From Pararhizobium mangrovi (GTDB lineage Bacteria; Pseudomonadota; Alphaproteobacteria; Rhizobiales; Rhizobiaceae), in the NCBI RefSeq assembly GCF_006516965.1, contig NZ_VHLH01000019.1:36363-100362 (forward strand): 64,000 nt of DNA. The letters are read 5' to 3'. Positions 42,964 to 51,754 of this stretch are shown one piece after another; position 1 is the first letter of the stretch; every line of letters begins with the position of its first letter. The notes beneath the pieces are model-generated. The model saw only the letters and a program-made list of their open reading frames with translations. It was not told where the DNA came from and made no database searches. The position numbers and the translations under genes were made by a program.

Positions 42964-43433
42964 GAAACGACTTTCAAGGCAATGTCGCGCCTGCTTAGAG
43001 CCTTTCGGGTTCATACGGAAGCCGACCCGGCGCATTTGTCCGACGCAGCGTTCGGTGAGACATGCGCGGATTGCCCACATGCGGCAGGCTTGTCGCATGG
43101 GGAACGAACGTCTACATGGTGCGCGAAACGGCGAAAGGGCTTGAATATCGGCGGGTTCGGGGTATCGGGGCGAAGCGGAGACGCCGGACGTATGCGCGGG
43201 GGACCGACTTCGGCGCGCCCGGCCGCAGATGCGCTGGCGAACCGCTCACGCCTTGGTGCGGATGAAGACGGAGGTCGTTCGCGCTTCCGCCCGTCGACGG
43301 CCGGCCGGCCCGCACATCATGGGCGCCACGCGAGAATACGATCCTCGCACCGGCCCTGCCGCAACCCGCCTACTCGCTCGGCCGGAAATCCTCGGCCGCC
43401 GCTCCCACCGCACGCATTCCTTCGGAGACCGCA
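42964..43433. other. Gap between MFS gene and yggT
   Basis: 470 bases, divergent promoters expected. No recognisable gene on either strand. One copy of a dispersed intergenic repeat lies at 42996-43020 (listed separately). Confidence 0.5.
42996..43020 (+). repeat. Dispersed intergenic repeat, copy 1
   Basis: TAGAGCCTTTCGGGTTCATA followed by CGGAA; 21 of 25 bases match the copy at 43722-43746. TAGAGC-type short repeats are widespread between genes in Hyphomicrobiales. Confidence 0.65.
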
Positions 43434-43724
43434 ATGCTAGCCCTTTTCAAGACGATCGATCTGGCTTTGAGCATCTACACGTGGATCATCATCGGCAGCG
43501 CGATCTTCTCCTGGCTCTACGCCTTCAACGTCGTCAACTCGCGCAACCAGGTCGTCGGCATGATCGGCGAGTTCCTCTACAAGGCGACGGAACCGGCGCT
43601 GCGACCCATCCGCAACGTGCTGCCGGACCTCGGCGGGCTCGACATATCGCCGATCGTGCTCCTGCTCATCATCTTCTTCATCCGCACCTTCATGTGGAAC
43701 ACGCTGTTCCCGATGGTGATCTAG
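43434..43724 (+). CDS. YggT-family membrane protein
   Basis: 96 residues with two membrane helices (about 8-30 and 68-92). [17 protein letters not shown], the [22 protein letters not shown] stretch between them and LLLIIFFIR are the YggT signature. The family is linked to osmotic adaptation and membrane integrity, mechanism unknown. Its TAG stop is the first triplet of repeat copy 2. Confidence 0.92.
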   Translation: MLALFKTIDLALSIYTWIIIGSAIFSWLYAFNVVNSRNQVVGMIGEFLYKATEPALRPIRNVLPDLGGLDISPIVLLLIIFFIRTFMWNTLFPMVI

Positions 43725-43746
43725 AGCCTTTCAGGCTTATACGAAA
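43722..43746 (+). repeat. Dispersed intergenic repeat, copy 2
   Basis: TAGAGCCTTTCAGGCTTATA followed by CGAAA, direct-orientation copy of 42996-43020, placed so that its TAG is the stop codon of yggT. Confidence 0.65.
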
Positions 43747-43778
43747 AACGCCCCGTGACCTGTCGGCACGGGGCGTTT
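43746..43778. terminator. Bidirectional terminator between yggT and ppa
   Basis: AAACGCCCCGTG (43746-43757) and CACGGGGCGTTT (43767-43778) form a perfect 12-bp stem with a 9-base loop; A-rich on the left and T-rich on the right side, so it can end both convergent transcripts. Confidence 0.88.
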
Positions 43779-43814
43779 CCGCAAGAGATTGCGTCGGCGC
43801 AGATCGCAGCGGGC

Positions 43815-44348
43815 TCAGCCGGCCTTGTCGTAGCGCTCGATCGCCTCGATGACCATGCGGCGCGCGGTGGCGGCGTCTTCCCAGCCCGAGATCTTCACCC
43901 ACTTGCCTTCTTCCAGATCCTTGTAGTGCTGGAAGAAGTGCTCGATCTGCTGGAGCGTGATCTTCGGCAGGTCGTCGTATTCGATCACCGTCTCGTAGCG
44001 CTTGGTGAGCTTGGTCGAGGGGACGGCGATGACCTTTTCGTCCTTGCCGCCGTCGTCTTCCATGACCAGCACGCCGATCGGGCGTACATTGATCACGCAG
44101 CCGGGTATCAGCGGGCGCGTGTTGCAGATCAGCACGTCGATCGGATCGCCGTCGTCGGAGAGCGTGTGCGGCACGAAGCCGTAATTGCCCGGATAGGTCA
44201 TCTGGGTGTGCAGGAAGCGGTCGACGAAAAGCACGCCCGCTTCCTTGTCCATCTCGTACTTGATGGGATGACCACCGATCGAGACCTCGACCACGACGTT
44301 GAGGTCGTCCGGGGGGTTCTTGCCGATGGCGATCGCGTCGATGTTCAT
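43815..44348 (-). CDS. ppa: Inorganic pyrophosphatase
   Basis: 177 residues, the typical family I size. [42 protein letters not shown] (the DGDPxD metal signature), [18 protein letters not shown] and KWVKISGW are conserved. It hydrolyses PPi to drive biosynthesis. ATG 44348 was chosen because the family N-terminus starts there; the open frame extends into unrelated sequence. Confidence 0.96.
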   Translation of the reverse strand: MNIDAIAIGKNPPDDLNVVVEVSIGGHPIKYEMDKEAGVLFVDRFLHTQMTYPGNYGFVPHTLSDDGDPIDVLICNTRPLIPGCVINVRPIGVLVMEDDGGKDEKVIAVPSTKLTKRYETVIEYDDLPKITLQQIEHFFQHYKDLEEGKWVKISGWEDAATARRMVIEAIERYDKAG

Positions 44349-44449
44349 GCTGGCCTCCGAGGTCCGGCGTTCTTCTGATGCCGGCGCGGCATAGTCCGCT
44401 TCCCGCGGCTTTGCAACCGCGACGCCCGTCGCCCCGCCGGCCGGTCGGT

Positions 44450-44956
44450 TCAGGCGAAGGTGAACGCGACCTTCTTCAACCGCTTGTCGCCGAAGCTTTC
44501 CGACCCTTCCGCGACGTCGCGTCCGCCGGCTGCGGCGTAGAAGGAAAGCGCCATCTCGTTTTCCGCCAGGCACCAGACGACGAGGCCTTGGCAGCCGAGC
44601 GAGCCCAGGAGCCGGCGCGCCTCGTCGAAGAGGCGGGAGCCGAGCCCGGCGCCCTGATATTCCGGCTTCAGGTAGAGTTCGTAGATCTCGCCTTCCTGCG
44701 GCAGCGCGCGCGCACGGTTGAGGCCGAGCGTGGCGTAGCCGACGACGGTACCGCCGACATCGAGAACGAGGATGCTCGTCGAGCCGCGGATGGCGCGCTG
44801 CCACCAGCGCACGCCGCGCCGCTCGATCATCGCCCGCAGGCTGCGGAAGGGGATGATGCCCGTATAGGCCTGCATCCACGCGGCGCGGTGGACATCGGCG
44901 ATCGCCAAGGCGTCGTCGGGTTCGGCAGGCCGGACATCGATGGTCAGCGTGGTCAT
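44450..44956 (-). CDS. GNAT-family N-acetyltransferase
   Basis: 168 residues. [20 protein letters not shown] opens the fold, [38 protein letters not shown] carries the acetyl-CoA motif A (QGAGLGS), and [20 protein letters not shown] the motif B. Substrate unknown. It lies upstream of ppa on the same strand with a 101-base gap. Confidence 0.9.
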   Translation of the reverse strand: MTTLTIDVRPAEPDDALAIADVHRAAWMQAYTGIIPFRSLRAMIERRGVRWWQRAIRGSTSILVLDVGGTVVGYATLGLNRARALPQEGEIYELYLKPEYQGAGLGSRLFDEARRLLGSLGCQGLVVWCLAENEMALSFYAAAGGRDVAEGSESFGDKRLKKVAFTFA

Positions 44957-45258
44957 GAAATCAGCCTAGTCCCTGCCGAAGCCGGCGAGAATCCATGGGG
45001 CGGGCCGAACTGGCAGCTACCCACAGATCTCTTGCACACGTGGCGCCATTTAACCTTTTGTTAAGCCTGCGGGCAAGCGCGTGCCGTTGCCGCAGGCGCC
45101 TTTCCCCGCGCGCCACCGCAAACGCCGCGAGACCCGGTCGTCGGCGATCGGACGTTTTCGCCCCGCGACCGGTTTGACCTCTTCGCGGAAGCGCTTTAAC
45201 CCTTCTTTCCAGCGGTCCTTGCCGCCCATCGATCCCTGTCTGCGAGCCGACGGTAGCC
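44957..45258. other. Divergent gap between GNAT gene and dgcN
   Basis: 302 bases, no gene recognised. Contains a CtrA-box-like site at 45050-45064 (listed separately) and otherwise GC-rich sequence. Confidence 0.5.
45050..45064. promoter_or_regulatory. CtrA-box-like site
   Basis: TTAA-CCTTTTG-TTAA, exact TTAA-N7-TTAA. It lies 94 bases before the GNAT start (minus strand) and 195 bases before dgcN. Confidence 0.6.
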
Positions 45259-46257
45259 ATGCTCAAAACGCCCTATCTTCTCTTCCTCGGCGACGTGCCG
45301 GACCCGCTTGCCGCGAAGGTCGCGACGGGCATTCACGACTGGCGGCCAGAGCACTGCGTCGGCCAGTACCGGCTCGAAGGATGCAAGGCCGATCTCGGCC
45401 TCGACGACATGACGATCGCCGAGGCGAAGGAAGCCGGCGCGAAGACGCTCGTCGTCGGTGCTGCGAACCGTGGCGGCGTGATCTCGCAAAGTTGGCGGGC
45501 GGTCTTCATGGAAGCCGTCGAGGCCGGAATGGACGTCGCCGCCGGCCTGCACGACCATCTCGTCGACATCGCCGAACTGAAGCAGGCGGCCGACGAGGCG
45601 GGCACCGAACTCTTCGACGTGCGCGTGCCGCAGGTGAAGTATCCGATCGCCAACGGCAAGAAGCGCACCGGCAAACGCTGCCTTGCCGTGGGCACCGACT
45701 GCTCGGTCGGCAAGATGTACACGACGCTCGCCATCGACAAGGCGATGAAGGCGGCAGGCCGCAAGTCCTCCTTCCGTGCGACCGGCCAGACCGGCATTCT
45801 CATCACCGGCGAGGGCGTGCCGCTCGACGCGGTCGTCGCCGACTTCATGGCCGGTGCCGTCGAGTGGCTGACGCCCGACAACGACGCCGACCACTGGGAT
45901 ATCATCGAGGGCCAGGGCAGCCTCTTCCACGCCTCCTTTTCCGGCGTGACGATGGCGCTCGTCCATGGCGGGCAGCCGGACGCGCTCGTTCTGTGCCACG
46001 AGCCGACGCGAACGCATATGCGCGGCCTGCCGGACTACGAGCTTCCCTCGCTCGAGGCGCTGCGCGACATGGCGCTTTCGCTCGCACGCGTCGTCAACCC
46101 GGCTTGCGAGGTGACCGGCATCTCCATCAACACCGCCGGTCTCTCGCCCGAAGACGCCCGCACCTATCTGAAGGAAGTCGAGGAGCGCATGGGTCTCCCG
46201 ACGGTCGACCCCTTCCGCGACGGCGGTGAGCGTCTCGCCGAGGGGCTGACGGGATGA
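45259..46257 (+). CDS. dgcN: DUF1611 protein, DgcN-type D-glutamate N-acetyltransferase
   Basis: 332 residues matching DUF1611: YLLFLGDVPDPLAAKVATG at the start, GVISQSWRAVFMEAVEAGMDVAAGLH, and a P-loop-like CLAVGTDCSVGKMYTTLA. In the described D-glutamate pathway DgcN acetylates D-glutamate before DgcA epimerises it. The next gene is a DgcA-type epimerase overlapping by four bases, so this assignment rests on both family and context. Confidence 0.87.
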   Translation: MLKTPYLLFLGDVPDPLAAKVATGIHDWRPEHCVGQYRLEGCKADLGLDDMTIAEAKEAGAKTLVVGAANRGGVISQSWRAVFMEAVEAGMDVAAGLHDHLVDIAELKQAADEAGTELFDVRVPQVKYPIANGKKRTGKRCLAVGTDCSVGKMYTTLAIDKAMKAAGRKSSFRATGQTGILITGEGVPLDAVVADFMAGAVEWLTPDNDADHWDIIEGQGSLFHASFSGVTMALVHGGQPDALVLCHEPTRTHMRGLPDYELPSLEALRDMALSLARVVNPACEVTGISINTAGLSPEDARTYLKEVEERMGLPTVDPFRDGGERLAEGLTG

Positions 46258-47246
46258 TCACGCTTTCGGTCGTCGCCGAGGAGTTCCGCCTGCGCGAGGC
46301 CTTCACCATCTCGCGCGGTTCGCGCACCGCCGCGACGGTGGTGCGCGCGACGCTGACCGACGAGAAGGCCGGCGTTTCCGGCCACGGCGAATGCGTGCCC
46401 TATGCGCGCTACGACGAAACGGTCGAGGGCGTCATCGCCGAGATCGAGGCGTGCCGCGAGGCGATCGGCGGCGGCATGGACCGCCATGCCCTGCAGGAAC
46501 ACCTGCCGGCCGGTGCCGCGCGCAACGCGCTCGACTGCGCCTTCTGGGACCTCGAAGCCAAGCGTGCCGGCAAGCCGGTGCACGAGCTCGCCGGCCTCGA
46601 GGCGCCGAAGCCGGTCGTCACCGCCTTCACGCTCTCGCTCGACGCGCCGGAAGCGATGCAGGCCGCGGCGGAGAAGAACGCCCATCGCCCGCTCCTCAAG
46701 GTCAAGCTCGGCGGCGAGGGCCGCATGGACCTCAACCGGTTGCGGGCCGTGCGCGGCGGTGCGCCGGACGCGCGGCTGATCATCGATGCCAACGAAGGCT
46801 GGTCGGCGACCGATTACGAACTCCTGGCGCCGGAATTCCTGGGTCTCGGCGTGACGATGGTCGAGCAGCCCCTGCCAGCCGGCAAGGACGAGGCGCTCGA
46901 AGGGATCGCGCGTCCGCTTCCCGTATGCGCCGACGAATCCTGCCACGACCGGGCGACGCTCGATGCGCTTTCCGGCCGCTACGACATGGTCAACATCAAG
47001 CTCGACAAGACGGGCGGGCTGACCGAGGCGCTGGCGCTCGAGCACGCGGCGCGCGCCGAAGGCTTCAAGATCATGGTCGGTTGCATGCTCGCCACCTCGC
47101 TCGCCATGGCGCCGGCGATCCTGCTTGCCCAAGGCGCGGAGATCGTCGATCTCGACGGGCCGCTGCTTCTTTCGCAGGATCGCGAGCCGGCGCTCGCCTT
47201 CGACGAAAACGGTATCCATCCCGCCGAGCCCGCCCTTTGGGGCTGA
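46254..47246 (+). CDS. dgcA: Enolase-superfamily epimerase, DgcA-type (dipeptide/N-acyl amino acid epimerase)
   Basis: 330 residues; ATG overlaps the dgcN stop as ATGA. The mandelate-racemase-like barrel has KVKLGG (KxK acid/base), metal ligands in IIDANEGW, VEQPLP and CADESC, the second Lys in NIKLDKTGG, and LDGPLLL with the Asp pair of dipeptide epimerases. DgcA racemises N-acetyl-D-glutamate. If the operon partner is DgcN this is the likely role; L-Ala-D/L-Glu epimerase activity is the alternative. Confidence 0.87.
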   Translation: MITLSVVAEEFRLREAFTISRGSRTAATVVRATLTDEKAGVSGHGECVPYARYDETVEGVIAEIEACREAIGGGMDRHALQEHLPAGAARNALDCAFWDLEAKRAGKPVHELAGLEAPKPVVTAFTLSLDAPEAMQAAAEKNAHRPLLKVKLGGEGRMDLNRLRAVRGGAPDARLIIDANEGWSATDYELLAPEFLGLGVTMVEQPLPAGKDEALEGIARPLPVCADESCHDRATLDALSGRYDMVNIKLDKTGGLTEALALEHAARAEGFKIMVGCMLATSLAMAPAILLAQGAEIVDLDGPLLLSQDREPALAFDENGIHPAEPALWG

Positions 47247-47277
47247 AGCGCGAAGCGACCAGACACAGGAACGCGTC

Positions 47278-48132
47278 ATGAGCGAAGAACGCATCGTCTA
47301 CGTCAACGGGAACTACGTGCCGGAGAGTGAAGCGACGGTCTCCGTCTTCGATCGCGGCTTCCTCTTTGCCGATGCGGTCTACGAGGTGACGGCCGTCGTC
47401 GGCGGAAAGCTCATCGATTTCGACGGTCATGTGACCCGGCTGAAGCGCTCCGTCGCCGAGCTTTCGATGCCCGCCGAAGTGGACGAGGCGAAGCTGCGCG
47501 GGATTCACGAGGAACTCGTCAGCCGCAACGACATCGACGAGGGCCTCGTCTACCTGCAACTGACCCGTGGCGCGGCCGACCGCGATTTCCTCTATCCGGA
47601 CACGTCGACCACGCCGACGCTCGTGCTCTTCACGCAGAAGAAGGCGGTCGTCGAAAACCCCGCCGCCGAGCGCGGCATGGCGGTCGTCTCCCTGCCGGAC
47701 CTGCGCTGGGACCGGCGCGACATCAAGACCGTCCAGTTGCTCTACCCGTCGATGGCGAAGATGGAAGCCAAGGCCCAAGGCGCGGACGACGCCTGGCTCG
47801 TCGAGGACGGCATGGTGACCGAGGCGACCTCGGCGAACGCCTACATCGTGACCGGGGACGGCACGATCGTCACCCGAGGCCTCTCGAACGCGATCCTGCA
47901 CGGCATCACCCGCCGGGCGGTCCTCGCACTTGCCGAGGAAGCGGGCCTGAAGGTCGAGGAACGCGGTTTCACGATCGATGAGGCGAAGGCCGCGCGGGAA
48001 GCCTTCGTGACCTCGGCCTCCGCCTTCGTCATGCCGGTGGTCAGCATCGACGGCGCGAAGATCGGCGACGGGTCCGTCGGCCCTCTGGCCCGGCGATTGC
48101 GCGGCATCTACCTCGAAGCGCTCGCAGCCTGA
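47278..48132 (+). CDS. dat: D-amino-acid transaminase (fold-type IV PLP enzyme)
   Basis: 284 residues from ATG 47278. VYVNGNYVPESEATVSVFDRGFLFADAVYE is the family start; the PLP Lys is in RRDIKTVQLLYPSMAKMEA, and MVTEATSANAYIV precedes the phosphate-binding loop. D-amino acid transaminases interconvert D-Ala/D-Glu and 2-oxo acids. It is the third gene of the dgcN-dgcA operon (31-base gap), consistent with D-amino-acid use. A branched-chain or aminodeoxychorismate lyase activity is less likely given context. Confidence 0.88.
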   Translation: MSEERIVYVNGNYVPESEATVSVFDRGFLFADAVYEVTAVVGGKLIDFDGHVTRLKRSVAELSMPAEVDEAKLRGIHEELVSRNDIDEGLVYLQLTRGAADRDFLYPDTSTTPTLVLFTQKKAVVENPAAERGMAVVSLPDLRWDRRDIKTVQLLYPSMAKMEAKAQGADDAWLVEDGMVTEATSANAYIVTGDGTIVTRGLSNAILHGITRRAVLALAEEAGLKVEERGFTIDEAKAAREAFVTSASAFVMPVVSIDGAKIGDGSVGPLARRLRGIYLEALAA

Positions 48133-48264
48133 AGTGGCCTTCGGACTACGGATTGCGTTCGCCAAACGTTACAAATTTGCAATGAGGAATGCCCTAGAAC
48201 GAGCATGATCAGCGGGCTATCTTGGTCGTCGAAGGGGTCCTCGACACCAATCGAAAGGCCGACC

Positions 48265-49416
48265 ATGTCCTGTTTCAAACGAATGATGACGACGACCGCC
48301 CTGGTCTCGGCACTCGCGGCCGTGCCGCTTGTCGCGACCAGCCTGCCCTCGCTTGCCCAGGCCGCTCCGACGGCTGAGGCGCCGCAGCAGCCGCCCGCGC
48401 CCGGTCAAACACCTACGCAGGGTCAGCCGCCGGCACCCGGCCAGCCCGAAGGCCAGGCGCCCGGACAGGCGCCGCCTCCCATGCCTCCGAAACCCGGCGA
48501 GGCAGGACCCGGGCAAGCCCGTATGTCGCAACCCGGAGAGCGCGAAACGGGCGAGCGCGGCATGATGCGACACGGTCCGCGCGAGCGTGGCCATGGACGT
48601 ATGGGTCCCGACGCCCATGGGCGCATGGGCCCCGGTGCGCACAAGCGCGCGGATCCCGGTATGCGCGGCATGGGCGGAATGCACCGCCACGACATGCGCT
48701 CGGCCCATTTCCAGATGAAGCTCGCGGGCAAGCTTGCCGCCGTCGAGACGGCGATCGGCGTTCGTTCCGACCAGCTCGACGCCTGGCGTGCCTTCACCTC
48801 CGCGCTCGTCGATTTCGTCGGTCCGCCGGATTTCGGCGATATGGCCGGCGATACGGATAACGGTCCGGGTGGTCCCGGTCCGGACATGACAGACGGCTCG
48901 AATTCCGGCCCGATGGATGCCGGACCGCAGGGCGGGCCCGGTCAGGTCGATCCGAACGCGGGCAATCCGCAAGGTGACGCGACACCGCCGGCAGCACCCG
49001 GCCCTAAAGATCAGGCCGGTCCCGGTCCGCAGGAACAGGGATCGCAGGAAGCGCAGAACGGCGGGCCCGACAGCGGTTTCGGCCCACTCGACCGGATCGT
49101 CGAAAACAGCATCGAACGCGGGCAGGAAGCCCAGAAGCTGCGCGACGCGATGGACACGCTCCAGTCGACGCTCGATCCGGACCAACTCGCCGAAGCGCGC
49201 ATGCTGATGGCCGCCGAAATGCAGCGCGCGCGCATGCATCACGGGCGCCATCACGGCTGGCACCACGACCGCGATTTCGGCGCCGGACCGGGCATGCGTG
49301 GTCACGGTCCACGTGAAGGCGGACCGGGCTGGAAGGGTGCGCACGGGCCGATGGGCGGTCCCGGACCCCAGGGCGGCCCCGCACAGATGCCGCCGCACGG
49401 TCCCGGAAAGCCGTAA
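48265..49416 (+). CDS. Spy/CpxP-like periplasmic protein, Pro/Gly/His/Met-rich
   Basis: 383 residues with a signal peptide (to about residue 31, PSLAQA). The core around HFQMKLAGKLAAVETAIGVR, DQLDAWRAFTSALVDF and the later EARMLMAAEM resembles the LTXXQ helices of Spy/CpxP periplasmic chaperones, in two separate parts. They are separated by long Pro-Gly-Gln-rich and His-Met-Gly-rich segments (such as MRGMGGMHRHDMR and HHGRHHGWHHDRDFG) that could bind metal. It probably protects periplasmic proteins or senses metal stress; the repeats make it unusual. ATG 48265 begins the signal peptide. Confidence 0.72.
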   Translation: MSCFKRMMTTTALVSALAAVPLVATSLPSLAQAAPTAEAPQQPPAPGQTPTQGQPPAPGQPEGQAPGQAPPPMPPKPGEAGPGQARMSQPGERETGERGMMRHGPRERGHGRMGPDAHGRMGPGAHKRADPGMRGMGGMHRHDMRSAHFQMKLAGKLAAVETAIGVRSDQLDAWRAFTSALVDFVGPPDFGDMAGDTDNGPGGPGPDMTDGSNSGPMDAGPQGGPGQVDPNAGNPQGDATPPAAPGPKDQAGPGPQEQGSQEAQNGGPDSGFGPLDRIVENSIERGQEAQKLRDAMDTLQSTLDPDQLAEARMLMAAEMQRARMHHGRHHGWHHDRDFGAGPGMRGHGPREGGPGWKGAHGPMGGPGPQGGPAQMPPHGPGKP

Positions 49417-49439
49417 ATCGGTCTTTCCATTCGCTTGAC

Positions 49440-49470
49440 GACGCGTCGCCGGCCTTCCGGCGGCGCGTCT
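49440..49470 (+). terminator. Terminator after the Spy-like gene
   Basis: A 13-bp stem, GACGCGTCGCCGG with CCGGCGGCGCGTC (one G-T pair), loop CCTT, followed by TTGCGTTT; 24 bases past the stop. Confidence 0.78.
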
Positions 49471-49519
49471 TGCGTTTCGGAGCGGCGTTCGCCTCGCATC
49501 ACGGTTGCAAAACGGCCGA

Positions 49520-49537
49520 CCTTCATCCGCCTGTCAC
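49520..49537 (+). promoter_or_regulatory. pstS: Putative Pho box of pstSCAB
   Basis: CCTTCAT-CCGC-CTGTCAC matches the CTGTCAT-N4-CTGTCAT PhoB consensus at 11 of 14 positions, 127 bases before the pstS ATG. Phosphate-starvation induction by PhoB is the expected mode. Confidence 0.6.
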
Positions 49538-49663
49538 ACAACGGGTCCATGGTCCGCCCGGCTCGCCGGAGCCGATAGAAACGTCCCGCCGAGGGAGGCG
49601 AGATCCGGCAGGAGACGCGCCGAACGCGCGTCGCACGCAACCGAACGCAAGGAGACACCCTTC

Positions 49664-50755
49664 ATGAAACGCACGCTTGCGAGCCTCGCCGTCGGCGCGA
49701 TGGCGGCCGTCATGGCGATGTCGGCAGCCCACGCCCAGTCCGACGCCCAGTCGCAGGACAAGCTGGCCAAAAGGATCACCGGCGCCGGCGCCTCCTTCCC
49801 CTATCCGGTCTATTCCAAGTGGGCGCAGACCTACCAGCAGAAGAAGGGCGTTCAGCTGAACTACCAGGCCATCGGCTCGGGCGGCGGCATCAAGCAGATC
49901 GAGGCGAACACGGTCGATTTCGGCGCGTCCGACAAGCCGCTGAAGCCCGCCGAGCTGAAACAGGCCGGCCTGATGCAGTTCCCGACGGTGATGGGCGGCA
50001 TCGTGCCGATCATGAACGTCGAAGGCCTCGAGCCCGGCCAGCTCGTTCTCGACGGTCCGACGCTTGCCCAGATCTTCATGGGCAAGATCACCAAGTGGAA
50101 CGACGACGCCATCAAGAAGCTCAACCCCGATGTCGACCTGCCGGACGCCGACATTTCCGTAGTCCATCGCTCCGACGGCTCGGGCACGACGTTCAACTTC
50201 ACCTATTATCTCGCCGACGTTTCCGACGACTGGAAGAACAACATCGGCGTCGACGCGTCGGTCCAGTGGCCGGCGGGTACCGGCGGCAAGGGCAATCAGG
50301 GCGTGGCGAACTATGTCGGCCAGATCCAGAACTCGATCGGCTACGTCGAATACGCCTACGCATTGCAGAACAAGCTGACCTACGCCAAGATGAAGAACAA
50401 GGACGGCAACGTCGTCGCGCCTTCGCAGGAGACCTTCCAGGCTGCCGCCAAGGGTGCGGACTGGCAGAAAGCCGACGGCTTCTACCTCATCCTCGCCAAC
50501 CAGACGGGTGCGAAGAGCTGGCCGATGACCGCGGCGACCTTCATCCTGCTTCATACGGACGTGCAGAAGCCGCAGGAGATCAAGACGGTGCTCGACTTCT
50601 TCAACTGGGCCTACGCGGACGGCGACCAGGCGGCCGAAAAACTCGACTACGTTCCCTTCCCGGACAGCGTCGTCAAGCTGATCAAGACCGAGTGGCACGA
50701 CCAGTTGATGGCCGACGGCAAGCCGATCTGGCCCATGAACGGCAACAGCCAGTAA
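49664..50755 (+). CDS. pstS: Phosphate ABC transporter substrate-binding protein
   Basis: 363 residues with a signal peptide ending AHA at about residue 24. ITGAGASFPYPVYSKWAQTY, GSGGGIKQIEANTVDFGASD (phosphate-binding loops), VVHRSDGSGTTFNFTYYL and GYVEYAYA are conserved PstS blocks. Periplasmic. AAGGAG lies nine bases upstream. It heads pstSCAB. Confidence 0.96.
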   Translation: MKRTLASLAVGAMAAVMAMSAAHAQSDAQSQDKLAKRITGAGASFPYPVYSKWAQTYQQKKGVQLNYQAIGSGGGIKQIEANTVDFGASDKPLKPAELKQAGLMQFPTVMGGIVPIMNVEGLEPGQLVLDGPTLAQIFMGKITKWNDDAIKKLNPDVDLPDADISVVHRSDGSGTTFNFTYYLADVSDDWKNNIGVDASVQWPAGTGGKGNQGVANYVGQIQNSIGYVEYAYALQNKLTYAKMKNKDGNVVAPSQETFQAAAKGADWQKADGFYLILANQTGAKSWPMTAATFILLHTDVQKPQEIKTVLDFFNWAYADGDQAAEKLDYVPFPDSVVKLIKTEWHDQLMADGKPIWPMNGNSQ

Positions 50756-50759
50756 GACG

Positions 50760-51746
50760 ATGGCGCTCGTCGACCGACAGCGCGTTGCAACGTCATCGGC
50801 CGCCGGGGATTCCCGGCGGTCGGTCCGTTTCTTCAACGGCAGCGCCTTCGAGCGGGCCTTTGCGGGCCTGTGCCTCGCAGCCGCTCTCTTCGTCCTCCTA
50901 ATCCTCGGCGGCTTCTTCGTCTCGCTGACGATCGGCGCTTGGCCGGCGCTCGCAAAGTTCGGTCCGGCCTTCGTGTGGACGACGACCTGGAACCCCGTCA
51001 CCGGCGTCTTCGGCGCGCTTCCGGCGATCGCCGGCACGCTCATCACCTCAGCGATCGCCATCGTCATCGCCGTGCCGCTCGCCTTTGCGATCGCCATCTT
51101 CATCACCCAGCTCGCCCCGGAATGGCTGCGCCAGCCGCTGGGCGTCGCGATCGAGCTTCTGGCCGCGATCCCGAGCATCATCTACGGCATGTGGGGGCTC
51201 TTCGTCTTCGCGCCGGTCTTCCGCACCTTCGTCCAGGCGCCGATCATCGCGCTTTTCGACAACGTGCCCGTGCTTTCGTCGATCTTCTCCGGCCCGGCGA
51301 TCGGCATTGGCATGGCGACGGCCGGCGTCGTGCTCGCCATCATGATCCTGCCCTTCATCGCAGCCGTCATGCGCGACGTCATCGCCACGGTGCCCAAGCG
51401 CCTGAAGGAAAGCGGCTACGCCATCGGCGCGACGGACTGGGAGGTGGCGCGTGCCATCATCATTCCGAACTGCGCGGGCGGCCTCACCGGCGCCGTGTTC
51501 CTCGGCCTCGGCCGTGCGCTCGGCGAGACGATGGCCGTCACCTTCATCATCGGCAACGCCAACCGCATTACCGCCAACATCTTCGCGCCGAGCAACACGA
51601 TCGCCTCGACCATCGCCAACGAATTCCAGGAAGCCTATACCGACATGCATTCCTCGGCGCTGATCGCGCTCGGCCTGCTGCTCTTCGTCATCACCTTCAT
51701 CGTTCTCGCGCTCGCAAGACTCATGCTGAAGCGCATTTCGTCGTAG
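50760..51746 (+). CDS. pstC: Phosphate ABC transporter permease PstC
   Basis: 328 residues, six membrane helices. [47 protein letters not shown] (the EAA-type coupling loop) and [18 protein letters not shown] are PstC signatures. Starts four bases after pstS and is followed by pstA. Confidence 0.95.
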   Translation: MALVDRQRVATSSAAGDSRRSVRFFNGSAFERAFAGLCLAAALFVLLILGGFFVSLTIGAWPALAKFGPAFVWTTTWNPVTGVFGALPAIAGTLITSAIAIVIAVPLAFAIAIFITQLAPEWLRQPLGVAIELLAAIPSIIYGMWGLFVFAPVFRTFVQAPIIALFDNVPVLSSIFSGPAIGIGMATAGVVLAIMILPFIAAVMRDVIATVPKRLKESGYAIGATDWEVARAIIIPNCAGGLTGAVFLGLGRALGETMAVTFIIGNANRITANIFAPSNTIASTIANEFQEAYTDMHSSALIALGLLLFVITFIVLALARLMLKRISS

Positions 51747-51754
51747 GAACCCCC

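Noticed and set aside
43229..43433. Possible small genes in the gap before yggT
   Set aside because: Frames there are Arg/Pro-rich shadow-like sequences with no ribosome binding site or similarity.
45259..46257. dgcN as a plain nucleotide-binding ATPase because of a P-loop-like CLAVGTDCSVGKMYTT
   Set aside because: The whole length matches DUF1611/DgcN and the context with dgcA is the decisive clue.
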